Below are positions 55,516 through 62,562 of a stretch of 64,000 nucleotides of DNA, piece by piece. Location: positions 2,170,001-2,234,000 of the forward strand of contig NZ_CP010979.1 in NCBI RefSeq assembly GCF_000498395.2, read 5' to 3'. The position numbers were made by a program, and so were the translations under genes. Source of the stretch: Pseudomonas putida S13.1.2 (GTDB lineage: Bacteria > Pseudomonadota > Gammaproteobacteria > Pseudomonadales > Pseudomonadaceae). The notes below the pieces were generated by a model. That model was given only the letters and a program-made list of their open reading frames with translations. It did not search any database and was not told where the DNA came from. Positions within the stretch are counted from its first letter, which is position 1; each line of letters starts with the position of its first letter.

Positions 55516-56477
55516 AACGCCTGCTGCGCATCGAGCTGCGCCAACAGTGCCTGGCCACGCTGCCATACAGCGTCTCGCCGGCTAGCCGTCATGCCATCGA
55601 GGCTACGATAGACCAGAGCCAAACGCGGGCTCGTCGACAGCAGAGGGCGATGGCGGATAAGAAAATGCCAGTACAGGGCATTGAACGGGCAGCCATCGTC
55701 CTCGATAACAAGATCAACCTTGTAACTGCACGCCTTGCAATGGTCGGACATGCGCTGGATGTAACGACCACTGGCGCAGTAAGGCTTGGACCCCAGGTAG
55801 CCGCCGTCGGCGTGCATCACCATGCCAAGCGTGTTGGGCAGCTCGACCCAGTCGAAGGCATCCATATAGACCGCCACGTACCACTCGCAAATCGCGGTGG
55901 GTACGATACCGGCCAGCAAGGCGAAGTTGCCGGTCACCATCAACCGCTGGATATGGTGCGCATAGCCCAGCCGCAGGGTCTGCCCGATGGCTTGCTCCAT
56001 ACAGCGCATTCGCTTGCGCATGCCACGGTAGAAGTGCTCCATACGCAGCTGCCGACGCTTATGGGCCCAGCGCGCGAAGGCTTCGCGGGAGCACAGAAAA
56101 CGCCTGTCGCGATGCCACACCAGGGGCAAGGCGGCATCACGCAAAGCCTGCTCCAGGCGCCACTCCCCGCACTCGGTCAGGTGAATATGCGTGGCGCCCA
56201 GGGCGTGTTGCCAGCGACGCAATTCGCCAACGATGCTACCGCTGTTGCCGTCAGCATCGAGCTCGACATAATGCACTTGCCAACCCCGCTCGCGCAGGGC
56301 CTGGGCAAAGTGCCGCATGGCGCTGAAGATCAGAACGATCTTCAGCGGATGATGCGGCACGTACCGGGCCTCGCCCTCCACTTCCGCCATCAAGACAGCA
56401 TCGCGCGCAGGATCAAGGGCCGCCAGGCTTGCCAGGTCGAACGACAGCTGGTCACCCAGCACAAGGCCCAGACGCAT
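55512..56477 (-). CDS. FeS cryptochrome/photolyase (CryB/PhrB-type) with a large internal deletion
   Basis: The N-terminus ([48 protein letters not shown]) and C-terminus ([47 protein letters not shown]) match FeS-BCP photolyases of about 510 residues. This protein has only 321. At residue ~158 the sequence jumps from HFYRGMRKR directly to [11 protein letters not shown], so roughly 190 residues are missing in frame. All four predicted [4Fe-4S] cysteines remain (MRCM, CKAC, DGCPF). ATG 56477; part of the second light operon. Confidence 0.85.
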   Translation of the reverse strand: MRLGLVLGDQLSFDLASLAALDPARDAVLMAEVEGEARYVPHHPLKIVLIFSAMRHFAQALRERGWQVHYVELDADGNSGSIVGELRRWQHALGATHIHLTECGEWRLEQALRDAALPLVWHRDRRFLCSREAFARWAHKRRQLRMEHFYRGMRKRMRCMEQAIGQTLRLGYAHHIQRLMVTGNFALLAGIVPTAICEWYVAVYMDAFDWVELPNTLGMVMHADGGYLGSKPYCASGRYIQRMSDHCKACSYKVDLVIEDDGCPFNALYWHFLIRHRPLLSTSPRLALVYRSLDGMTASRRDAVWQRGQALLAQLDAQQAL

Positions 56478-56485
56478 CGTTCGGG

Positions 56486-56791
56486 CTACCACTGGCTTGT
56501 GAGCGTTACCGGTACGCGCAGCGGTGCAACGGGGCCGTCACGTTGCCCGCACATCTCATCATGCACTACCTGCTGCACCAGCATGCAGGGCACTGGTGGC
56601 AGGTCGGCCAGCAATTGCCGCAGCTCGGTAGTGGAGCGCAGGCGAACGGGCTGCCCATGGGCGTCGCACAACGTCACGGGGCCTGCGTCGGTCAAGGCGC
56701 GCAAGAGGTAAAAACCACCCTCCAGCGACAGCAGTTCCAGTTCCTTGGCTTCGCCGGTGGATACCAGCTGGGCAAGCGCGATCAGGTTCAT
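56486..56791 (-). CDS. Small protein of unknown function (DUF6482-like)
   Basis: A 101-residue protein without signal peptide or membrane helix. Segments ELLSLEGGFYLLRAL, RLRSTTELRQLL and VVHDEMCG resemble a small pseudomonad family that I recall as DUF6482; this is from memory and uncertain. The start overlaps the DUF3833 stop (ATGA), so it belongs to the light operon. Confidence 0.72.
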   Translation of the reverse strand: MNLIALAQLVSTGEAKELELLSLEGGFYLLRALTDAGPVTLCDAHGQPVRLRSTTELRQLLADLPPVPCMLVQQVVHDEMCGQRDGPVAPLRVPVTLTSQW

Positions 56792-57330
56792 GGTGTGCCC
56801 TCTGGCAGGCGGCGGAAGAACAGGGTGATCTGGCCCACCTCCACGCCCAGTTTGCTCATGCTCGAGCGGTTGATCAGGGTGTCGTCATCCATGAGGTACA
56901 TCCAGTCGTCCAGGTCTACCTGCCAGTGCCGGCCATCAACGGGCAAGTCCAGCTGGTAACGCCATCGCAGCGCGTTACCCGCCACTTCACCGCGCGCCTC
57001 ACCGATGACGTCCCCCGCGGTTCCGCGCCAGCGGCCAGGCCCGTCAGGTACCAGCGTCCAGGTACGCTGCTGGCGAGTGCCATCGCTGTATAGAAAATGC
57101 TCGTCGAGAATCAGCCGCTCACCTTCGCGGCGGCTGTCGATGCGCACGTGGAAGCGCTTGACCACCTCCCCGGAACGCTTCTGGAACATCCCCCAGGCCT
57201 GCACCGGCCGCGAGAAGAATGCCGCCAGGTCGAGTTTCGGTTGCTCCTGGGCATAGTGCTCGACACCGACATTGCCACAGCTGCCCAGAAGCAGGCAGGA
57301 AGCCAGCAACAGTACTTTGTACATGTTCAT
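56788..57330 (-). CDS. DUF3833 lipoprotein
   Basis: A 180-residue exported protein with a lipobox (LLLGSC) after a short hydrophobic leader and the DUF3833 pattern (AWGMFQKRSGEVVKRFHV; DEHFLYSDGTRQQRTW; DDWMYLMDDDTLINRSSMSK). Probably an outer-membrane or periplasmic lipoprotein with a lipocalin-like role. The start overlaps the chalcone-isomerase-like gene by four bases. Confidence 0.87.
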   Translation of the reverse strand: MNMYKVLLLASCLLLGSCGNVGVEHYAQEQPKLDLAAFFSRPVQAWGMFQKRSGEVVKRFHVRIDSRREGERLILDEHFLYSDGTRQQRTWTLVPDGPGRWRGTAGDVIGEARGEVAGNALRWRYQLDLPVDGRHWQVDLDDWMYLMDDDTLINRSSMSKLGVEVGQITLFFRRLPEGTP

Positions 57331-57866
57331 GTTCCTCGGTCGTTGCCAGCCAGCCCCAGCAGGCGCTGACGCAGTTGGGTATCCCTGGCACGGGGGTCGA
57401 GCCAGATGGCAAAGAACGCTCGGGCAAAGACCGGGTCGGCGATTTCGCGGCTGAGTTTACCGTCGACGTAAAAGCGGCAACCCTGTCCCGGCAGGTACAA
57501 GCCCGTAATGCGCATGCCGGGGCGCACGTCCACGAATGCCTGTTCAATCGCATGGGTCCACGCCGTGCGTTGTTGCGACGTTATGCTGCCACCGTTGAGG
57601 CGGCGCATTTCCTCGAGGGTGGCCTGTACCAATGTGCCCTTGGACAACGATCGGTGATAGAGGAGCTCAAGGGCGAAAGGCTGGTTCCAGTCATGAACTG
57701 GCCCTGCTGTCCATAATTGGGCTGTGTAAAGACGCAGGCCAAACCAGGTGAACTCACCCACGCCCAGGCGTTTTGCCGCAGGCAACTCCGCTCGCCAGTC
57801 CGCCGCTGCCGTCGACAGGGCAGCCAGTAGCAGACAAAGGCAGATCCAACGAGCACGGTGCGCCAT
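57327..57866 (-). CDS. Chalcone isomerase-like exported protein
   Basis: A 179-residue protein with signal peptide (WICLCLLLAALSTAAA) and chalcone-isomerase-like features (RLGVGEFTWFGLRLYTAQLW; FALELLYHRSLSKGTLV). In bacteria this fold probably binds fatty acids rather than chalcones. ATG 57866 yields the signal peptide. First gene of the second light operon; a perfect TGTACA inverted repeat lies just upstream. Confidence 0.85.
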   Translation of the reverse strand: MAHRARWICLCLLLAALSTAAADWRAELPAAKRLGVGEFTWFGLRLYTAQLWTAGPVHDWNQPFALELLYHRSLSKGTLVQATLEEMRRLNGGSITSQQRTAWTHAIEQAFVDVRPGMRITGLYLPGQGCRFYVDGKLSREIADPVFARAFFAIWLDPRARDTQLRQRLLGLAGNDRGT

Positions 57867-57889
57867 GCTGACCTCGATCACACCCGAAT

Positions 57890-57917
57890 ACTGTACAACA
57901 ATAGCACCCTGTACAGT
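57890..57917. promoter_or_regulatory. LitR-type box 3 (TGTACA-N12-TGTACA)
   Basis: ACTGTACA (57890-57897) and TGTACAGT (57910-57917) are perfect reverse complements with cores 12 bases apart, the same layout as boxes 1 and 2. It begins 24 bases upstream of ATG 57866, so the same regulator probably controls both convergent operons. Confidence 0.75.
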
Positions 57918-57963
57918 TATTGTGCTGCACTGCATAGATTTTAATGGACGCAGTCACCCTCGA

Positions 57964-58524
57964 TCACGTAAGTAGCGATATCACCAGGTCCGCAATATTG
58001 ATAGGTACGAATGCCACGGTAAGCAGCGCATAGGCCTTGCGCGAGCTGGCTGCAAACACACACAGCGGGATCACGATCATGATCACGTCAAATGCGCCCC
58101 AAAGCGCCAGGGGCGAAACGCCGAACAAGAGAATGTTGACGATAAACCCAAGCAGGTAATAGCCCGACAGGAACAGCAGCGCGTATCGGCCATCCTGCTC
58201 GAAATACACACGAAGGCCCTCGAGTTCGTCCTCACTTCGGCTGGGCAACACCAGCGCCGAGGCAACGAACAGCGCAAGTGCCAGCAACACCAGCAGCAAA
58301 AATTCCTGGAACGAAAAGGTCCCCCTTACTTGCGGCAGCGTATTGACCGCCCACCAGAAATCCATCTGGGTGGTGAACAGCATGACTGCCCAGACCAGGG
58401 CAACCCAGTCTGGGGTTGCGTTGCGACGGATACGGAAGACGGTTAGCGCCCCAAGAAGCAGGCGTGTGACAGAAAGGCCCAACACCATGGACAAGACGGT
58501 GGCAACGATAGGGAAATTGCTCAT
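57964..58524 (-). CDS. Membrane protein of unknown function
   Basis: A 186-residue protein with about five to six hydrophobic helices (FPIVATVLSMVLGLSVTRLL; FLLLVLLALALFVASALVL; LLFLSGYYLLGFIVNILLFG). I do not recognise the family. A single palindromic TTTGTACAAA lies about 55 bases upstream of its start (58578-58587). It is separated from tonB by a long stem-loop, so it is probably transcribed on its own. Confidence 0.75.
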   Translation of the reverse strand: MSNFPIVATVLSMVLGLSVTRLLLGALTVFRIRRNATPDWVALVWAVMLFTTQMDFWWAVNTLPQVRGTFSFQEFLLLVLLALALFVASALVLPSRSEDELEGLRVYFEQDGRYALLFLSGYYLLGFIVNILLFGVSPLALWGAFDVIMIVIPLCVFAASSRKAYALLTVAFVPINIADLVISLLT

Positions 58525-58595
58525 GGTGCCTCCTGCTGATCAAGACTCTGGACAGCGTAGGCGGCGAACAGCAAACTTTGTACAAATGACAAGGA

Positions 58596-58647
58596 CGCCA
58601 TTGCCCCAATCAGCTGGCAGTCTGTTTGTGATTAGGGGGCAATGGCG
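58596..58647 (-). terminator. Long stem-loop after tonB
   Basis: CGCCATTGCCCCAATCA (58596-58612) pairs with TGATT, two unpaired bases, then GGGGCAATGGCG (58629-58647), giving a 17-bp stem with a 16-base loop. It lies just past the tonB stop and in the minus direction is followed by a short T-containing run (TCCTTGTCATTTG). It probably terminates the phytase-exbBD-tonB operon. Confidence 0.6.
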
Positions 58648-58659
58648 CCCGTCTGCAAT

Positions 58660-59403
58660 TCATCGAATCTTGTATGTGAAGGTATTTTTTACATTGGCCA
58701 CCGCTACCGCCCGCCCATCCACCACCCGAGGCTGGTAACGAAAGCGCTTCGCCGCCGCCAGCGACGGTTTGACGAACAACGGGTGGCACTGGCCCACCAC
58801 TTGCGGATCGCTGACCTGCCCCTGCGGCGTGACCGTGTAGGTGACCGTGCATTCCCCCTCGATATTGCGATCCAGCGCCCGCTGCGGGTAGTCCGGTGCC
58901 TCCTTGGCGATGGGTAGATACTGGCGGCTGGCCGACTCGGCTGCGGCACGAGCCTGGGCAGCAGCCTCTCGCGCCTGCTGCTGCCGTGCCTGCTCTTGTT
59001 GCGCCAGTTGCCGCTCGCGCCGCTCAGCCTCTTCGCGTTGCTTGCGCGCCTGTTCCTGTTCCTGACGCTGTTGTTGATCGCGCTTCTGTTGCAGATCGCG
59101 CTTCTGCTGCTGCACACGCTTGAGTGCCAATGCGGCCTCATCCACGACCGGCATCTGGGCCTTGGGCGTCGGCAACGCGGGCTTCTCGACCACCGGCTCG
59201 GGCGCCGGCGGCTCAGGCACCGCTACGGGTGCCGGCACGTGCACCAGTTGGGTGTGGATCACCGCTGCCGGTACCGGTTGCAGCACCGGCGTATGCGACA
59301 GGTTGAACAGCACATAGACCAGCCCCGCGTGCAGTGCAAACGCCACGCCAAACGCCATACCGTGGTCGCGCCAGCTGGCAGGGTCAAAAGTCAGCTTGCT
59401 CAT
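58660..59403 (-). CDS. tonB: TonB energy-transducing protein
   Basis: A 247-residue protein with one N-terminal membrane helix (GMAFGVAFALHAGLVYVLF), a Pro/Val-rich stretch (~60-85), a Gln/Arg/Glu-rich helix (~90-160, TolA-like in composition) and a C-terminal TonB domain (EGECTVTYTVTPQGQVSDPQ; KRFRYQPRVVDGRAV). It couples the proton-motive force to outer-membrane receptors. Two bases after exbD. Confidence 0.93.
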   Translation of the reverse strand: MSKLTFDPASWRDHGMAFGVAFALHAGLVYVLFNLSHTPVLQPVPAAVIHTQLVHVPAPVAVPEPPAPEPVVEKPALPTPKAQMPVVDEAALALKRVQQQKRDLQQKRDQQQRQEQEQARKQREEAERRERQLAQQEQARQQQAREAAAQARAAAESASRQYLPIAKEAPDYPQRALDRNIEGECTVTYTVTPQGQVSDPQVVGQCHPLFVKPSLAAAKRFRYQPRVVDGRAVAVANVKNTFTYKIR

Positions 59404-59405
59404 GG

Positions 59406-59849
59406 TTACGGCGCCTCGGTGATCAGGCCCAGGCGGCTGACACCGCCGCGTTGCAGCTCGGCGATGCCTGCCACCACTGCGGCATACTCGGTGTTGCGGT
59501 CGGCGCGCAGGTACACCTGGGTCTGCGGGTCCTGGGCGACGATGGCTGCGATCTTGTCGCGCATCTGCGCGGTGTCCACGGCGCTATCGGTCTGGCGGCT
59601 GGTGTCCACCTCGCTGCCGAGGTTCCAGTAATAGCTGCCATCGGCCTTCACCGAGAGCGTGACGATCCGCTGCTGGCTGGGTGCCGGCAGTGCCTCGGCG
59701 GCCACCTTGGGCAGCTCGATCTGCACGCCCTGTACCAGCATCGGCGCGGTGACCATGAAGATCACCAGCAGCACCAGCATCACATCGATGTACGGCACCA
59801 CGTTCATTTCGGCCTTCAGGCCATGCTTGCGGACGGGTCTGGCGAGCAT
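59406..59849 (-). CDS. exbD: ExbD biopolymer transport protein
   Basis: A 147-residue protein with one membrane helix containing the essential Asp (MNVVPYIDVMLVLLVIFMVT) and a periplasmic domain. It forms the proton channel with ExbB to energise TonB. Short spacing to exbB (13 bases) and tonB (2 bases). Confidence 0.94.
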   Translation of the reverse strand: MLARPVRKHGLKAEMNVVPYIDVMLVLLVIFMVTAPMLVQGVQIELPKVAAEALPAPSQQRIVTLSVKADGSYYWNLGSEVDTSRQTDSAVDTAQMRDKIAAIVAQDPQTQVYLRADRNTEYAAVVAGIAELQRGGVSRLGLITEAP

Positions 59850-59862
59850 CGCATGTTCCTCC

Positions 59863-60573
59863 TCAGGCCGCTGCCGCCAGGTTGCTGGGCTGGCCTTGCA
59901 AGCGCCGTTGCAGGCGGCCTTGCAGTTCGTTGCCGAAGGCGTAGTAGCGGCTGATCAAGGTCTGGCTGCGCGCCGAGTAGCGGTTATAGGCCATTACCGC
60001 CGGAATCGCCGCGAACAGGCCTATGGCGGTGGCGATCAGCGCTTCGGCGATCCCAGGGGCCACCGTCGACAGGGTCGCCTGCTGCACCTGGGACAAACCC
60101 AGGAACGAATTCATGATGCCCCAAACGGTGCCAAACAGGCCTATATAGGGGCTGACCGAGCCGACCGTGGCAAGGAACGGCAAGCCCTGCTCCAGGCGCT
60201 CTTCCTGCTCGGCGATGGCAACCAGCAGGCTGCGTTCGACGCCCTCGAGCACGCTGTCGGGCTGCTGGCCAGGTTGCAGCTGCTGGAACGCCTGATAGCC
60301 GGATACAAAAAGCTGCTGCAGCCCGGCATCGACGTGAGGCTGTTGCGTCTTGATGCCTTGATACAGCTGGCCGACTTCGCTTTCCCGGAACTGTTTGAGA
60401 AACGCCCTGCTGTGCCTTTCGCTACGGCGCAGGCGGCTGCCACGCTGAATAATCAGGTACCAGCTGAGCAGCGAGGCCAGGGCCAGGCACAGCATTACGG
60501 CCTGGACCACCAGGCTGGCTTCGCTGACCAGCCCCCAGACGGTGGTGTGTTCGAGCGGAGTTGGGGTTTGCAT
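59863..60573 (-). CDS. exbB: ExbB/MotA-TolQ family proton channel protein
   Basis: A 236-residue protein with three membrane helices and the MotA/TolQ/ExbB core (ATVGSVSPYIGLFGTVWGIM; GIAEALIATAIGLFAAIPAV). ATG 60573 (MQTPTPLEH) is chosen; the upstream extension has no typical features. It follows the phytase gene and precedes exbD. Confidence 0.93.
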   Translation of the reverse strand: MQTPTPLEHTTVWGLVSEASLVVQAVMLCLALASLLSWYLIIQRGSRLRRSERHSRAFLKQFRESEVGQLYQGIKTQQPHVDAGLQQLFVSGYQAFQQLQPGQQPDSVLEGVERSLLVAIAEQEERLEQGLPFLATVGSVSPYIGLFGTVWGIMNSFLGLSQVQQATLSTVAPGIAEALIATAIGLFAAIPAVMAYNRYSARSQTLISRYYAFGNELQGRLQRRLQGQPSNLAAAA

Positions 60574-60641
60574 GGGGCGTGTCCTTTCAATGTGAGTCTT
60601 AGTCAAAGGCAATCAGGTTGCGGTGGCATGACAGGCGGCGA

Positions 60642-61826
60642 TTACTCCAGGCCCAATGCTTCAGCCACCGCCGCCCACGGCACGTATTTGTAGTTCTGGT
60701 TGCCTTCGGGCATGCGCTTGCGACCGTCCTGCACGACCAGCAGGCCCTTTGCCCAGGGCCCGCCAAGGTTGGCCGAGGTCACGTCGAGGCCGTCGGTCTC
60801 CGAGGCGCCATCGATACCGCGCTGTGCGTCCAGGCTTACCTGGAAGCGGCCGCGCAGCCGGTACGGCGGTTTGGCCTCGAGCACCACGTAGCTGTCATTG
60901 CCCTGGCTGGAGATCACCAGGTAATCGCCACCCTTGCCGTGGTACAGCGCCAGGCCTTCGATGTCGTCCTTGACCAGGCCGCCCACGCCGATCACTTTGT
61001 CCAGGCGGGTCGGGCCATCGCCACGGGCGTCCAGGGCCCAGACCGCGGCGTCTTCTTCGCCGATGAACAGGCGCTGGTTGCGGTCGTCGGCCACGCAACC
61101 CTCCGACTGGGTCGGGGTGCTGAAACTGCGCACCAAGGTGCCACCTGCCTGGCCGCTGCTGCCGTCGAGGCGGTATTGAACGAAGCGGCCATCCTTGTCA
61201 TTGGCGATGGCGTAAATGGCCGAATCGGCATCCTTGAACAGGCACAGGCCGTAGATTTCCTTGAGCTCGGTCGGCACCTGGCCGATGTCGCTCAACTGGC
61301 CGCTGGCCGGGTCGATGGCAAACAGGTGCAGGCTGTTGCGGTCGCGGTTGCTGGCCACGGCCAGGTCGACCTGACGTTCGCCGAGCTGGAAGCCGCTGCG
61401 CACATCGACGTTGTTCAGGCGGCCCACACGCAGGTCCTGCAGCTGCTTGCCGTGCAGGTCGTAGGCCAGCAGCCCACCTTTCTTGTCAGTGCCCAGTACC
61501 CGACTCAGTTCGGGCTGGCGCGCGTTGACCCAGATTGCCGGGTCGTCCGCCGCATCGCCAAGGCTGGGCACGCCGTCGGTCTGCACCTGCGCCTTGATCT
61601 GTACCACCGGAGGCGCAATCGGCGCTGGCGTTGGCGTCCAGACCAGCGTCGCAAGGTGCGTGCCCTGGTCGTCGGCCAGCAACAGTTCCAGGCCTTTGCC
61701 TTTCACACGGGCGCTGATCTGTTCCGGCTCTTTCAGCCCTTGCAAGCTCAGGGCTCCATCACGCAGCCATTGCCCGGCGCGGCCCTGGTACAGGTGCAAG
61801 GCATTGGCGGCCGGGTCCAGCACCAT
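60642..61826 (-). CDS. Beta-propeller phytase, C-terminal part (frameshifted gene)
   Basis: Contains the 3-phytase (BPP) propeller: DDPAIWVNARQPELSRVLGT, YDLHGKQLQDL, NNVDVRSGF, CLFKD and the Ca-binding/active-site stretch EGCVADDRNQRLFIGEED. Such enzymes release phosphate from Ca-phytate. ATG 61826 shares its A with the stop of the upstream half (TGATG). Adding one G to the run at 61830-61833 would join both halves into one ~630-residue two-domain phytase. As written this part lacks a signal peptide. Confidence 0.85.
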   Translation of the reverse strand: MVLDPAANALHLYQGRAGQWLRDGALSLQGLKEPEQISARVKGKGLELLLADDQGTHLATLVWTPTPAPIAPPVVQIKAQVQTDGVPSLGDAADDPAIWVNARQPELSRVLGTDKKGGLLAYDLHGKQLQDLRVGRLNNVDVRSGFQLGERQVDLAVASNRDRNSLHLFAIDPASGQLSDIGQVPTELKEIYGLCLFKDADSAIYAIANDKDGRFVQYRLDGSSGQAGGTLVRSFSTPTQSEGCVADDRNQRLFIGEEDAAVWALDARGDGPTRLDKVIGVGGLVKDDIEGLALYHGKGGDYLVISSQGNDSYVVLEAKPPYRLRGRFQVSLDAQRGIDGASETDGLDVTSANLGGPWAKGLLVVQDGRKRMPEGNQNYKYVPWAAVAEALGLE

Positions 61827-62533
61827 CAGGCCCCGGGCACCAGCGCCACGCCGGCGGCGGCCTTGGCCAGGCTTCCGAACGGTGCCACCAGGTCCACCGG
61901 CTCGCGCACCAGGGGTGCTTCGGCAGCAGCTTCGTAGCGCCACAGGCCGACGTTTTCTTCGTTTACGTACAGGCTGTGACTTGCGTCATCCGCCTGGCAG
62001 AACGCGCTCTGCGGCGGCAGGCTCAGGGCGCGCACCTGGCGTGCCTCGGCCAGCGGCTGGCCATGTTCGGCGACCAGCCACTGCTCACCGATGCCCTCCT
62101 CGCCAACCAGGAACAGGAAGTCGTTGGCGGCGCTGTCGCGGTACAGGCACAGGCCCTCGATGGCATAGCGGGTCTTGGGCAGGTAGCGCGGGACGCCCCA
62201 ACCACTTTGTGCATCGAAGCGGGCCAGCAACGCCTGTTGACGCTTCTTGTCGACGGTGGCGACCATCAGGCCGGTGCCATCGGCGCGGTGGTCGAGGGTT
62301 TCGAAGCGGCCCGGCAACGCGCCGAGCACACGGCCCTGGCGGTCAATCAGCTGCAGCTCCCTGGCGGTCAGTTGCAGGCGTTCGGCCTGCTTGAGTGCCG
62401 GGGTGGGTACCAGCCACTGGCTGGTCTCGCTGTCGATAACGCTGCGGTCGAGCGTGAGGCTCGGCGCCGCGCTCGCAGCCGCGTGGGCCAGGGCTACATA
62501 CAGCCCCAGCAGGGACAAAGTAAACATACGCAT
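61826..62533 (-). CDS. Beta-propeller phytase, N-terminal part (frameshifted gene)
   Basis: 235 residues with a signal peptide (MRMFTLSLLGLYVALAHA) and an incomplete, degenerate phytase-like propeller (RYAIEGLCLYRDSAANDFLF; SLYVNEENVGLWRYE). The frame ends abruptly at GVALVPGA. One missing G in the CCCGGGG run would give VPGGLMVLDPAANALHL and continue into the C-terminal part. This is either a real frameshift with TGATG reinitiation or a homopolymer sequencing error. Confidence 0.82.
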   Translation of the reverse strand: MRMFTLSLLGLYVALAHAAASAAPSLTLDRSVIDSETSQWLVPTPALKQAERLQLTARELQLIDRQGRVLGALPGRFETLDHRADGTGLMVATVDKKRQQALLARFDAQSGWGVPRYLPKTRYAIEGLCLYRDSAANDFLFLVGEEGIGEQWLVAEHGQPLAEARQVRALSLPPQSAFCQADDASHSLYVNEENVGLWRYEAAAEAPLVREPVDLVAPFGSLAKAAAGVALVPGA

Positions 62534-62562
62534 GAGCAGGCAATATCCGTGAAGGGTGCGGG

